This document shows, one piece after another, positions 1-5,114 of a stretch of 5,114 nucleotides of DNA (the stretch's first letter is position 1; each line of letters opens with the position of its first letter). A program made the translations under genes and the position numbers. The DNA is from an uncultured Pseudomonadota bacterium (GTDB taxonomy: Bacteria > Pseudomonadota > Alphaproteobacteria > Rs-D84). Under the pieces are notes generated by a model. It was not told the DNA's origin. It saw nothing but the letters and a program-made list of their open reading frames with translations, and did not search any database. The stretch lies in assembly GCA_900313285.1 (NCBI GenBank), contig OMQP01000046.1, forward strand, positions 1 to 5,114. Direction: 5' to 3'.

Positions 1-2
1 CA

Positions 3-782
3 GGAATAAATGTGCAAGCTGTCGATGCTAAGAATGTACAGATTCAAGCACAAATTCCACAACCAACACGTGAAGAAGCATTGGCTGCTGCTAAAAACGT
101 TGTTGAAAAAAATGCTGCAGAAATAGCGGCTGATGCGACAAAGAGTTCTGAAAAAACAAAAGCTAAAATAGACGCTTTGGAACAACAGGAACAGCTGATT
201 CGTGCATATATTGACACAGAAGATAACTACAATCTTGATGATCTGGATGCGTCAATTGCGTATGCTGAAAAAGTTCGCAGTCAACAAAAAGAATTGCAGA
301 AAGTGCAAAAACAAGAAGAAAATCTGACAAAGAAACTTAAAAAACAAGAGAAGGCAGAAGAAGAATGTGCTGCTAAGCATGGTACATATAAAGCGGGTTC
401 TTGTTGGTGTGGTGCTTTGATATTGACTGGCAATATGGATTGTGCAGAAATAGATTTAACAAAATCTGCAAAATCTACGAACGAAAGTAATGCTAAGAAG
501 TTGGAACAAAAGAAAAAAGAATTGCAAGATTTGAATAATAAGATAGATGAAGCACGCAGAATGTCTAACAAGATGCATGAATCTGGTGATGTAAAATTAG
601 CAGATAAGTTGAAGGAGTTGAAAAACTTGGAAGAAAAACGTCCTGGGCTTGAACAACAGGTTGCTGATTTAGAAGCCGCACAATCTGTTTCTTATGATGA
701 TCAAATAAGCAATATGCTTGAACAAATAAAACAAAAACAGCAGCGTATTGCAGACATAGATAAAGAATTATCTGGAAAATAA
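3..782 (+). CDS. Coiled-coil protein with a four-cysteine insert, 3' part of gene (5' end outside window)
   Basis: The reading frame is open to the left edge (codons for G-I-N precede the first GTG at base 12), so this is most likely the C-terminal part of a longer protein; 256 residues lie from that GTG to the stop. Numbering from the GTG, residues about 20-118 and 150-256 are rich in Glu, Lys, Gln, Ala and Leu with heptad-like spacing, typical of long coiled coils. They are split by a short region (about 119-149) with Cys119, Cys131, Cys133 and Cys144 (C-x11-C-x-C-x10-C, containing HGTY and CWCG). Such a loop between two helical arms could be a disulfide-bonded tip if the protein is exported, or a metal site. 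No signal peptide can be judged because the N terminus is missing. The gene ends just before a strong terminator, so it is the last in its transcript. Function is not recognised; a periplasmic or cell-envelope structural protein is only an inference. Confidence 0.8.
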   Translation, partial: GINVQAVDAKNVQIQAQIPQPTREEALAAAKNVVEKNAAEIAADATKSSEKTKAKIDALEQQEQLIRAYIDTEDNYNLDDLDASIAYAEKVRSQQKELQKVQKQEENLTKKLKKQEKAEEECAAKHGTYKAGSCWCGALILTGNMDCAEIDLTKSAKSTNESNAKKLEQKKKELQDLNNKIDEARRMSNKMHESGDVKLADKLKELKNLEEKRPGLEQQVADLEAAQSVSYDDQISNMLEQIKQKQQRIADIDKELSGK

Positions 783-809
783 AAAATGGGGCATCGGCCC
801 CATTTTTTT
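781..809. terminator. Bidirectional rho-independent terminator between convergent genes
   Basis: A 12-bp perfect stem (781-792 paired with 797-808, core TGGGGC/GCCCCA) closes a four-base loop ATCG. It is flanked by A-runs on the left and T-runs on the right, so both strands show a GC-rich hairpin followed by a U tract. Its left arm overlaps the last two bases of the coiled-coil gene's stop codon, and it lies 12 bases from the stop codon of the convergent DUF1015 gene, so it should serve both. Confidence 0.93.
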
Positions 810-820
810 ACTTTATCTTT

Positions 821-2059
821 TTATGATAATTTGTGAATTACCAAACCACTGCGCAATTTTGGTTCAAACCAAGTTGTCTTTGGTGGCATGATGTTGCCTG
901 TATCTGCGATATCTATGATTTGACGCATCGTCACAGGGAACAATGCAAACGCAACAGCCATTTCTCCACTGTCTACGCGTTTTTGTAATTCACCAAGGCC
1001 GCGAATTCCACCAACGAAATCTATGCGTTTTGATGTGCGTAAATCCCCAAGATTTAATATTTTATCAAATACTAAATTAGATAAAACCGTTACATCTAAA
1101 ACGCCGATAGGATCGTTGTCGTTATATGTACCAGATTTTGCTGTTAATGAATACCATTTTCCACCCAGATACATTGCAAAATTATGTAATTTATTTGGAT
1201 GATAAATTTCTGTTCCCATTTCAACAACATCAAAAGATTCGTTTAATTTTGCCAAAAATTCAGATTCTGATAAACCATTTAAATCTTTAACAACACGATT
1301 ATAATCTATAACTTTTAGTTGACTTTCTGGGAATATCACAGCCAGAAAATAATTATATTCTTCGTTACCTGTGTGATTTGGATTTTGTTCGCGTTTTTCT
1401 GCACCAACTCTTGCAGCAGCGGCAGTTCTGTGATGACCGTCAGCAACATAGAACGCAGGAACATTTGCGAATATTTCCGTAATACGATTATTTGTGTTAT
1501 CGTCATCGATTTTCCAGAAAGTATGACCGAATCCGTCTTCGGCAACAAAATCATATTCTGGTTCATGATTTGCAATCCAATCTGCAACCAGTTTATTCAT
1601 TTCATCTATATCAGGATATGCAAAAAATACAGGTTCCAAATTTGCATTTTGAATACGGACATGAATCATACGATCATCTTCTTTGTCTTTGCGTGTTAAT
1701 TCATGTTTTTTAATTTTACCAGTCATATAATCTTCAACGTTAGCTGCTGCAACTAAACCATATTGTGTGCGACCATCCATAGTTTGTGCGTATATGTAAT
1801 ACATTTCTTTTGAATCTTGTTTTAACCAGCCACGTTCTTGCCAGAGTTTGAAATTTTCAACTGCTTTATCATAAGTTTTTTGTTCGTGTTCATCAGCAAT
1901 TGGATCAAAATCGATTTCTGGTTTAATAATGTGTAATAAAGATTTTTCACCGGCCTCATTTTTTGCTTCTACTGAATTCAAAACGTCATATGGACGCGAA
2001 GCGACTTCGCTGGCTAATTCCTTTGGTGGTCTGACACCCATAAATGGTTTAATTTTCAT
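821..2059 (-). CDS. DUF1015 family protein
   Basis: This 412-residue protein matches the full length expected for the DUF1015 family (usually about 400-420). Family hallmarks visible in order are KPFMGVRPP (4-12), SRPYDVLN (21-28), LHIIKPEID (42-50), KHELTR (118-123), YVADGHHRTAAA (204-215), NDPIGVLDVTVL (315-326), KRIDFVGG (344-351) and MPPKTTWFEPKLRSG (391-405). The DGHHR signature resembles the phosphate/nucleotide-binding motif of ParB/sulfiredoxin-like proteins, so a nucleotide-dependent, possibly phosphotransfer, activity is conceivable; no reaction is established to my knowledge. No signal peptide or membrane segment is seen, so it is cytosolic. In other bacteria the family is often found near serine biosynthesis genes, but none is present here. 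The start is supported by AAGAGGA eight bases upstream and an extended -10 promoter. It is transcribed alone and convergent with the coiled-coil gene. Confidence 0.95.
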   Translation of the reverse strand: MKIKPFMGVRPPKELASEVASRPYDVLNSVEAKNEAGEKSLLHIIKPEIDFDPIADEHEQKTYDKAVENFKLWQERGWLKQDSKEMYYIYAQTMDGRTQYGLVAAANVEDYMTGKIKKHELTRKDKEDDRMIHVRIQNANLEPVFFAYPDIDEMNKLVADWIANHEPEYDFVAEDGFGHTFWKIDDDNTNNRITEIFANVPAFYVADGHHRTAAAARVGAEKREQNPNHTGNEEYNYFLAVIFPESQLKVIDYNRVVKDLNGLSESEFLAKLNESFDVVEMGTEIYHPNKLHNFAMYLGGKWYSLTAKSGTYNDNDPIGVLDVTVLSNLVFDKILNLGDLRTSKRIDFVGGIRGLGELQKRVDSGEMAVAFALFPVTMRQIIDIADTGNIMPPKTTWFEPKLRSGLVIHKLS

Positions 2060-2067
2060 GATAGTAT

Positions 2068-2074
2068 TCCTCTT
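2068..2074 (-). promoter_or_regulatory. Ribosome binding site of the DUF1015 gene
   Basis: On the minus strand this reads AAGAGGA, eight bases before the ATG at 2059. It is the clearest Shine-Dalgarno sequence in the window and fixes the DUF1015 start, which also agrees with the conserved family N terminus. Confidence 0.8.
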
Positions 2075-2093
2075 TGTTGTTTAGACGCTGGCG

Positions 2094-2121
2094 ATTATAA
2101 CACAAAAAAAATTCTTTTCCA
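2094..2121 (-). promoter_or_regulatory. Sigma-70 promoter of the DUF1015 gene
   Basis: On the minus strand a perfect TATAAT (2099-2094) is preceded by TGT, giving an extended -10 element. Sixteen bases further upstream lies TGGAAA (2121-2116), a four-of-six match to TTGACA. Transcription would start near 2087, leaving a leader of roughly 27 bases with the ribosome binding site. Confidence 0.7.
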
Positions 2122-2145
2122 GATTTGTTGAACTTTTTTTATAAA
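2116..2145 (+). promoter_or_regulatory. Candidate promoter of the lipoprotein gene
   Basis: On the plus strand TTTCCA (2116-2121) and TATAAA (2140-2145) are separated by 18 bases; each is a reasonable sigma-70 hexamer (four and five of six). The predicted start near 2152 would leave only about 5 to 11 bases before the two possible ATGs, so the mRNA would be almost leaderless. That fits the absence of a Shine-Dalgarno sequence upstream. The -35 hexamer is the same six base pairs used in the opposite direction by the DUF1015 promoter. Confidence 0.4.
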
Positions 2146-2156
2146 AATGTAAATAT

Positions 2157-2888
2157 ATGCATATGAAGAAAATAATATTGTTGTTGTTTTTATCTGGATG
2201 TGCTGGAGCAGGGTGGGTTCCTCCATCTGATTTTACATATGTGCCAATCAAAACTGAAAATTATGAAATCGCAACATGGCAAAAAATAAACAATACAAAA
2301 AATAATCATATTCATATTTATATCGAAGGTGATGGAAACGCTTTTGATGCGTATGGACAGCCAACGAATAATCCAACGCCACATGGGACATTTATGCGTG
2401 ATTTAGCAACCACAGATAATTTTGAAAATGTGGTTTATGTGGCGCGACCATGCCAATTCATAATGGATAAAAATTGCAGTGAATCTGATTGGACATCTGG
2501 GCGTTTTTCACAAAAGATTATAGATACTGAAACCCAGGTTATAAAACAAATCGCAAAGAATAAGAATATAACTATCATTGGTTATTCGGGTGGGGCAATG
2601 GTATCGGGATTACTGATTACACAGAATCCAACATTAAAATTTGAAAAATGGATAACCATTGCAGGTGTTTTAGACCATGAAAAATGGACACAATATTTTG
2701 GTGACGCGCCTTTGACTGAATCACTGAATTTAAAATCATTACCTAAAATAGAGCAGAAACATTTTGTTGGTGCACGCGATAGAACAGTGCCGTACGAATT
2801 GGCAAAACAATGGGTACCAGAAAAAGACATAATTGTAATACCAAACGCAACACATAATAATTTTGGTAATTTGAAAATATTTGATTAA
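2157..2888 (+). CDS. Alpha/beta hydrolase fold lipoprotein (putative esterase/lipase-like)
   Basis: The product is predicted to be a membrane-anchored hydrolase. Numbered from the ATG at 2157, it begins with Lys-Lys and a short hydrophobic stretch ending in the lipobox LSGC, with Cys15 as the lipidated residue. The mature part has IYIEGDG (54-60, a likely oxyanion-hole strand and loop), the nucleophile elbow GYSGG (142-146, Ser144), Asp208 in GARDRTVP and His233 in ATHNNFG, so the Ser-Asp-His triad is complete and in the usual order. Cys99 (ARPCQ) and Cys107 could form a disulfide, consistent with location outside the cytoplasm. At 243 residues it is about the size of a single minimal hydrolase domain. 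The substrate cannot be read from the sequence. A second ATG at 2163 gives a more typical MKK start; neither has a Shine-Dalgarno sequence. It is divergent from DUF1015 and followed by a kinase-like gene that has its own promoter. Confidence 0.88.
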   Translation: MHMKKIILLLFLSGCAGAGWVPPSDFTYVPIKTENYEIATWQKINNTKNNHIHIYIEGDGNAFDAYGQPTNNPTPHGTFMRDLATTDNFENVVYVARPCQFIMDKNCSESDWTSGRFSQKIIDTETQVIKQIAKNKNITIIGYSGGAMVSGLLITQNPTLKFEKWITIAGVLDHEKWTQYFGDAPLTESLNLKSLPKIEQKHFVGARDRTVPYELAKQWVPEKDIIVIPNATHNNFGNLKIFD

Positions 2889-2912
2889 AAAGTATGTTTC
2901 ATGCCGTTTTTA

Positions 2913-2921
2913 TGATATAAT
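2913..2921 (+). promoter_or_regulatory. Extended -10 promoter of the phosphotransferase gene
   Basis: TGATATAAT is a perfect TATAAT with an extended TGn. No good -35 hexamer lies 16-18 bases upstream, as is common for extended -10 promoters. The expected transcription start near 2928 lies downstream of the TTG at 2925, which argues against that codon as the gene start. Confidence 0.65.
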
Positions 2922-2932
2922 TTATTGCATAA

Positions 2933-2937
2933 AAAGG
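2933..2937 (+). promoter_or_regulatory. Ribosome binding site that decides the phosphotransferase start
   Basis: AAAGG ends eight bases before the ATG at 2946. This is normal spacing for that ATG, whereas the upstream TTG at 2925 has no such site and would lie before the predicted transcription start. Confidence 0.55.
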
Positions 2938-2945
2938 TTTTTTAT

Positions 2946-3911
2946 ATGCGTATGTTTTTAAGTAAAGGTGCCCATTCAACTGTGTATATAGATGATACAG
3001 AGCCGGGAATTGTTATAAAAGAAAACAGCAATCATGGATCTGGGGCTAATTATTTAAAACGGCAAACACGTGGATATGAAATAAGTGAAACCATTAAATC
3101 GCGTAATTCAGATACAGGTGTCATATTGCCAAATCTGTTAGAAATAAAAGATTTAGGCAATACGCAAATTATCAAAGAAACAATTATTCCAGGCAAAGTT
3201 TTCACTCAACAAATGTATGCATCTTTGTCAGAAGAGCAAAAAATAAATATAGCAAAACAAATGGCTGTATTTTTGAATGCTATGCATTCAAGTTATGGAT
3301 ATGAACCTGCGAAAGAATCTATCAAAAATATGAATAATGGTAAATTAAACAATGCGGAAGACATCATCGCAAAATTTAATGGTAAATTACCAAAGAATAT
3401 AAGCGACAGATTAAAACAAGCAGAACAGTATCTTTTAAATGCCGATATATCAGATGAAGTTATTGTTATGACACATAAAGATTTAAGAACTTCAAATATA
3501 ATGTATGATGAAAATACAGAAAAAATTGCGATAATAGATTTTGAATTGGCGGGATTAGATAATGTATATCATGACTTTGTCGCTTTTGCACCAGCCAGTT
3601 CGATGCCTTGGGATTTTACTAAACGCGTCATAGAATTTTATAATAAAATTCCAAATAAAAAATACCCAATAAATATAAATGCAGAAAAAGTTCAAAATAT
3701 GTTGTTGTATGGTGTGTTGCATGAATTTGCTCGTTGTATAAAACAGGAAGATATTGAAAACACAACAGAACAAGATATTAATAATTTAATTAACCGGCTA
3801 GAAACAGTGACAGGATTAACTTTTGATAAAAAATCTGTATTTGAAAAAGCTGTAAAAAAAGTACCAAAAAACAACACAGTCCCAATACATAAATTTGAAC
3901 ATGATATGTAA
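2946..3911 (+). CDS. APH/choline-kinase-like phosphotransferase
   Basis: This 321-residue cytosolic protein belongs to the protein-kinase-like fold of small-molecule phosphotransferases (aminoglycoside phosphotransferase/choline kinase superfamily), which move the gamma phosphate of ATP or GTP to a hydroxyl group. The N lobe has a short glycine loop (LSKGAHSTVYI, 5-15) and Lys25 in IVIKEN, the likely nucleotide-binding lysine. The C lobe carries the catalytic motif HKDLRTSN (His177, Asp179, Asn184) and the metal-binding DFE (Asp198) in IIDFELAGLD. All key residues are present, so it should be active. The substrate is unknown; sugars, choline-like alcohols or aminoglycosides are possible, and resistance cannot be inferred. 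The start at 2946 is preferred over the in-frame TTG at 2925 because of the promoter and ribosome binding site positions. It has its own promoter, 57 bases after the lipoprotein gene. The stop is followed directly by an in-frame ATG opening a 33-codon ORF. Confidence 0.88.
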   Translation: MRMFLSKGAHSTVYIDDTEPGIVIKENSNHGSGANYLKRQTRGYEISETIKSRNSDTGVILPNLLEIKDLGNTQIIKETIIPGKVFTQQMYASLSEEQKINIAKQMAVFLNAMHSSYGYEPAKESIKNMNNGKLNNAEDIIAKFNGKLPKNISDRLKQAEQYLLNADISDEVIVMTHKDLRTSNIMYDENTEKIAIIDFELAGLDNVYHDFVAFAPASSMPWDFTKRVIEFYNKIPNKKYPININAEKVQNMLLYGVLHEFARCIKQEDIENTTEQDINNLINRLETVTGLTFDKKSVFEKAVKKVPKNNTVPIHKFEHDM

Positions 3912-4013
3912 ATGGTTTTGAATTTTTGGTTGTGCAACCTGTGCAATTCGCGAGCCGATTACTATCAGGATTTTATCGAAATAGGACAAGAAATAGAAGA
4001 GATAAAAAAATAA
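3912..4013 (+). CDS. Possible 33-residue CxxC microprotein, or readthrough tail of the phosphotransferase
   Basis: The ATG directly abuts the phosphotransferase stop codon (TAAATG) and is in the same frame. It encodes 33 residues starting MVLNFWLCNLCNSRADYY and ending in an acidic helix-like tail (EIGQEIEEIKK). It contains a CxxC pair (Cys8, Cys11). There is no Shine-Dalgarno sequence, so translation would need coupling to the upstream gene or leaky termination at the UAA. It fills most of the gap before the convergent gene. No family is recognised. It may equally be a chance frame or a decayed former C terminus of the kinase gene. Confidence 0.3.
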   Translation: MVLNFWLCNLCNSRADYYQDFIEIGQEIEEIKK

Positions 4014-4032
4014 AATAGGATTGAAACTGTAT

Positions 4033-4869
4033 TTATCGCACAGGTTGGACTATCATTTGTTGAAAATATTCTTTTTGTGGTAATATTTTTACATCAAAAC
4101 CCCTTAAAAAGACATCTTTTACAGCGTTTTGTATTTTATCAAGATTGCGCGGTTCTAACGTTATAACAAATTTACCAGTTGAGGTTAGATGTTGTTTCGC
4201 GTTTTCCAAAATTTTATTAAATGATGATGATTCTTTGAAACTTAAAATATTAGAATAATAAATAATATCAAATTTTTCTTTATATATTCCTTTGTATAAT
4301 CTTTCAATATCTGTCCAAATAAACGGTGTATTTGTTTTAAGTGATTTTCTCAACAAATCGAACTCTTTTTGATTCAAAGAATAAAAATTGCACGAACTAT
4401 TACGATACAACAATCCACGTCTATCTTGATACAGAATTGTTTTTTCCATATAAAATTTATTTTCTTCATTCAGATTCTGCACTGCCTTTGATAAATACTT
4501 TTTTTGAGATAAATCATCTAATGTTTTTATTGTATATAAATCATCTAAAAACATATTGTATTCTGTATTCGTTGTGAAAATTTGTATAGCAGACATTTTT
4601 AATGATGTAACTAAATATGATGTAAAAGAAATATCAAACGTGATAACATTTTTTGCACCATACATTTTGAAAAACAATGGTTGTTCACCAGAACCAGAAA
4701 CCGTCAGAATTTTTGTATCACTTGAAATATATTTTTTTAATTCCTTAATTTGTGGCAATTCATTTGTTAAAACAAGAGTTCCCGAAAAAGCATTATATGG
4801 AGCAACGCTTTCATTAAAAAGCAATTTTTTTATATCCGGTTTCTTAGTTGTTTTATAAAATTCTAGCAT
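4033..4869 (-). CDS. SAM-binding Rossmann-fold protein, DUF3419/methyltransferase-like
   Basis: This 278-residue cytosolic protein looks like a class I S-adenosylmethionine-dependent enzyme. Motif I is seen at KILTVSGSGEQPLFF (53-67), followed by GAKNVITFDIS (71-81), where Asp79 at the end of the second strand would bind the SAM ribose. FIWTDIERL (183-191), FDIIYYSNIL (200-209) and GKFVITLEP (232-240) fit later strands of the Rossmann core. The SGSG-E-Q pattern with an upstream L-V-L-T-N-E segment (32-37) resembles DUF3419 proteins, a group that includes BtaA 3-amino-3-carboxypropyl transferases, better than ordinary methyltransferases. The substrate cannot be assigned. A stretch of about 100 residues (83-182), rich in Tyr, Asn and Lys, separates the SAM-binding half from the later strands and may form a lid. 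ATG 4869 is the first start after an in-frame stop, with AGAGAAGA just upstream. The gene stands alone and is convergent with the phosphotransferase. Confidence 0.75.
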   Translation of the reverse strand: MLEFYKTTKKPDIKKLLFNESVAPYNAFSGTLVLTNELPQIKELKKYISSDTKILTVSGSGEQPLFFKMYGAKNVITFDISFTSYLVTSLKMSAIQIFTTNTEYNMFLDDLYTIKTLDDLSQKKYLSKAVQNLNEENKFYMEKTILYQDRRGLLYRNSSCNFYSLNQKEFDLLRKSLKTNTPFIWTDIERLYKGIYKEKFDIIYYSNILSFKESSSFNKILENAKQHLTSTGKFVITLEPRNLDKIQNAVKDVFLRGFDVKILPQKEYFQQMIVQPVR

Positions 4870-4895
4870 TGGTCTTCTCTGTATTTATAGTCACA

Positions 4896-4923
4896 AAAAT
4901 AACACAAAACTATAATATGTCAA
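4896..4923 (-). promoter_or_regulatory. Sigma-70 promoter of the SAM-binding protein gene
   Basis: On the minus strand a perfect TTGACA (4923-4918) and TATTTT (4901-4896) are 16 bases apart, and TGT before the -10 gives an extended element. The start would be near 4889, leaving a leader of about 20 bases that includes the AGAGAAGA ribosome binding site. An 8-bp palindrome AACATGTT (4922-4929) overlaps the upstream edge of the -35 and could be an operator, although a match this short may be chance. Confidence 0.65.
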
Positions 4924-4986
4924 CATGTTAATATTGTAAAAACCCATGCTTCGTTCCGAACCGTTGATTATCATTTCATCACTCTA

Positions 4987-5030
4987 AACCAAAAATTAAA
5001 CCCGTCCAATGACGGGTTTAATTTTTGGTT
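4987..5030. terminator. Perfect 20-bp palindrome, bidirectional terminator
   Basis: Bases 4987-5006 and 5011-5030 are exact reverse complements around the loop CAAT. The core ACCCGTC/GACGGGT is GC-rich and the outer part is A/T-rich, giving a T-rich run after the hairpin on both strands. On the minus strand it would terminate the transcript entering from the right edge, whose stop codon (5020-5018) lies inside the stem. It also insulates the promoter at 4896-4923. Confidence 0.85.
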
Positions 5031-5113
5031 GGGGCAGCTGATTCACTCGCTGTTGCTGTGTGGCATTCGTTAGCACTCAAACTTCGCAAGGCTCGTTTTC
5101 GCTTACTCATAGT
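5018..5113 (-). CDS. C-terminal tail of an unrecognised protein (5' end outside window)
   Basis: On the minus strand a frame is open from the right edge to a TAA, giving at least 31 codons: T, then MSKRKRALRSLSANECHTAT, then ASESAAPTKN. The tail is basic at first, then rich in Ser, Ala and Thr, and shows no domain. The last codons and the stop are encoded by the left arm of the terminator palindrome on that strand. Because an in-frame ATG sits at 5110, it could also be a short ORF or a non-coding repeat that happens to be open; the window ends too soon to decide. Confidence 0.35.
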   Translation of the reverse strand, partial: TMSKRKRALRSLSANECHTATASESAAPTKN

Positions 5114-5114
5114 C

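Noticed and set aside
12..14. GTG as true start of the coiled-coil gene, with AGGA at 2-5 as ribosome binding site
   Set aside because: Spacing is acceptable, but the frame is open to the window edge and the protein begins mid-sequence in style, without a signal peptide or clear N terminus. A 5'-truncated gene is more likely.
281..571. Minus-strand 96-codon frame inside the coiled-coil gene
   Set aside because: Phe/Ser/Cys-rich antisense shadow of Lys/Glu-rich coding sequence, with no support of its own.
1319..1713. Three open frames (two plus, one minus) inside the DUF1015 gene
   Set aside because: They overlap one another and a gene with strong family motifs; their translations show no domain.
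2190..2830. Minus-strand frames of 64 and 82 codons inside the hydrolase gene
   Set aside because: Antisense shadows of a gene with an intact catalytic triad.
2925..2927. TTG as start of the phosphotransferase
   Set aside because: It lies before the transcription start predicted from the extended -10 at 2913-2921 and has no Shine-Dalgarno sequence; ATG 2946 has both in place.
2946..3911. Antibiotic resistance gene (aminoglycoside phosphotransferase)
   Set aside because: Only the general fold and catalytic motifs are visible; the superfamily has many substrates and nothing in the surroundings indicates a resistance cassette.
3555..3946. Minus-strand frames of 72 and 84 codons over the end of the kinase gene
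   Set aside because: Antisense shadows; low-quality translations without start signals.
4341..4858. Plus-strand frames of 78 and 100 codons opposite the SAM-binding protein
   Set aside because: Hydrophobic antisense translations overlapping a gene with recognisable motifs, promoter and ribosome binding site.
2157..4869. A coordinated three-gene modification or defence system (hydrolase, kinase, SAM enzyme)
   Set aside because: The genes have separate promoters, and the third is on the opposite strand and convergent, so no shared operon or functional link is supported.
4891..4974. Minus-strand 27-residue ORF upstream of the SAM-protein gene
   Set aside because: It runs through the promoter of that gene and lacks a convincing ribosome binding site.
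4946..4987. Plus-strand 13-codon ORF before the palindrome
   Set aside because: Too short, and no ribosome binding site; likely chance.
5027..5114. tRNA gene at the right edge, suggested by the GGTTGGGGCAGCTG string
   Set aside because: No T-loop GTTCGA-type sequence, anticodon arm or complementary acceptor ends can be found on either strand.

Overview
The window is AT-rich bacterial DNA carrying five sizeable protein genes, parts of two of which may be shared with neighbouring sequence, and no rRNA, tRNA, CRISPR array or recognisable mobile element. Promoters look like classical sigma-70 sites (TATAAT, several with an extended TGn, one with a perfect TTGACA), most starts have a Shine-Dalgarno sequence, and one product is a lipoprotein with a lipobox. 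This points to a diderm, probably a low-GC proteobacterium. A host-associated alphaproteobacterium of the kind recovered in gut metagenomes is my best guess, but this rests on general style, not on a marker gene.

Layout, left to right. (1) Bases 3-782, plus strand: the 3' part of a coiled-coil protein with a four-cysteine insert, ending at a strong bidirectional hairpin terminator (781-809). (2) Bases 821-2059, minus strand: a full-length DUF1015 family protein, convergent with the first gene. (3) A short divergent promoter region (2060-2156) in which the two outward promoters appear to share one -35 hexamer. (4) Bases 2157-2888, plus strand: a lipoprotein of the alpha/beta hydrolase fold with a complete Ser-Asp-His triad. 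(5) Bases 2946-3911, plus strand: an APH/choline-kinase-like phosphotransferase with its own extended -10 promoter. A possible 33-residue CxxC microprotein follows its stop codon directly and in the same frame (3912-4013). (6) Bases 4033-4869, minus strand: a SAM-binding, Rossmann-type protein resembling DUF3419/methyltransferases, with a good promoter at 4896-4923. (7) Bases 4987-5030: a perfect 20-bp palindrome (terminator), whose left side on the minus strand also encodes the last codons of an open frame entering from the right edge (5018-5113).

The genes do not form an obvious pathway. Each has its own promoter or sits in opposite orientation to its neighbour, so this looks like a housekeeping/hypothetical stretch of independent single-gene units and not a dedicated system. 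The least explained parts are the in-frame microORF after the phosphotransferase, the Cys-rich insert of the coiled-coil protein, and the terminator-embedded ORF tail at the right edge.
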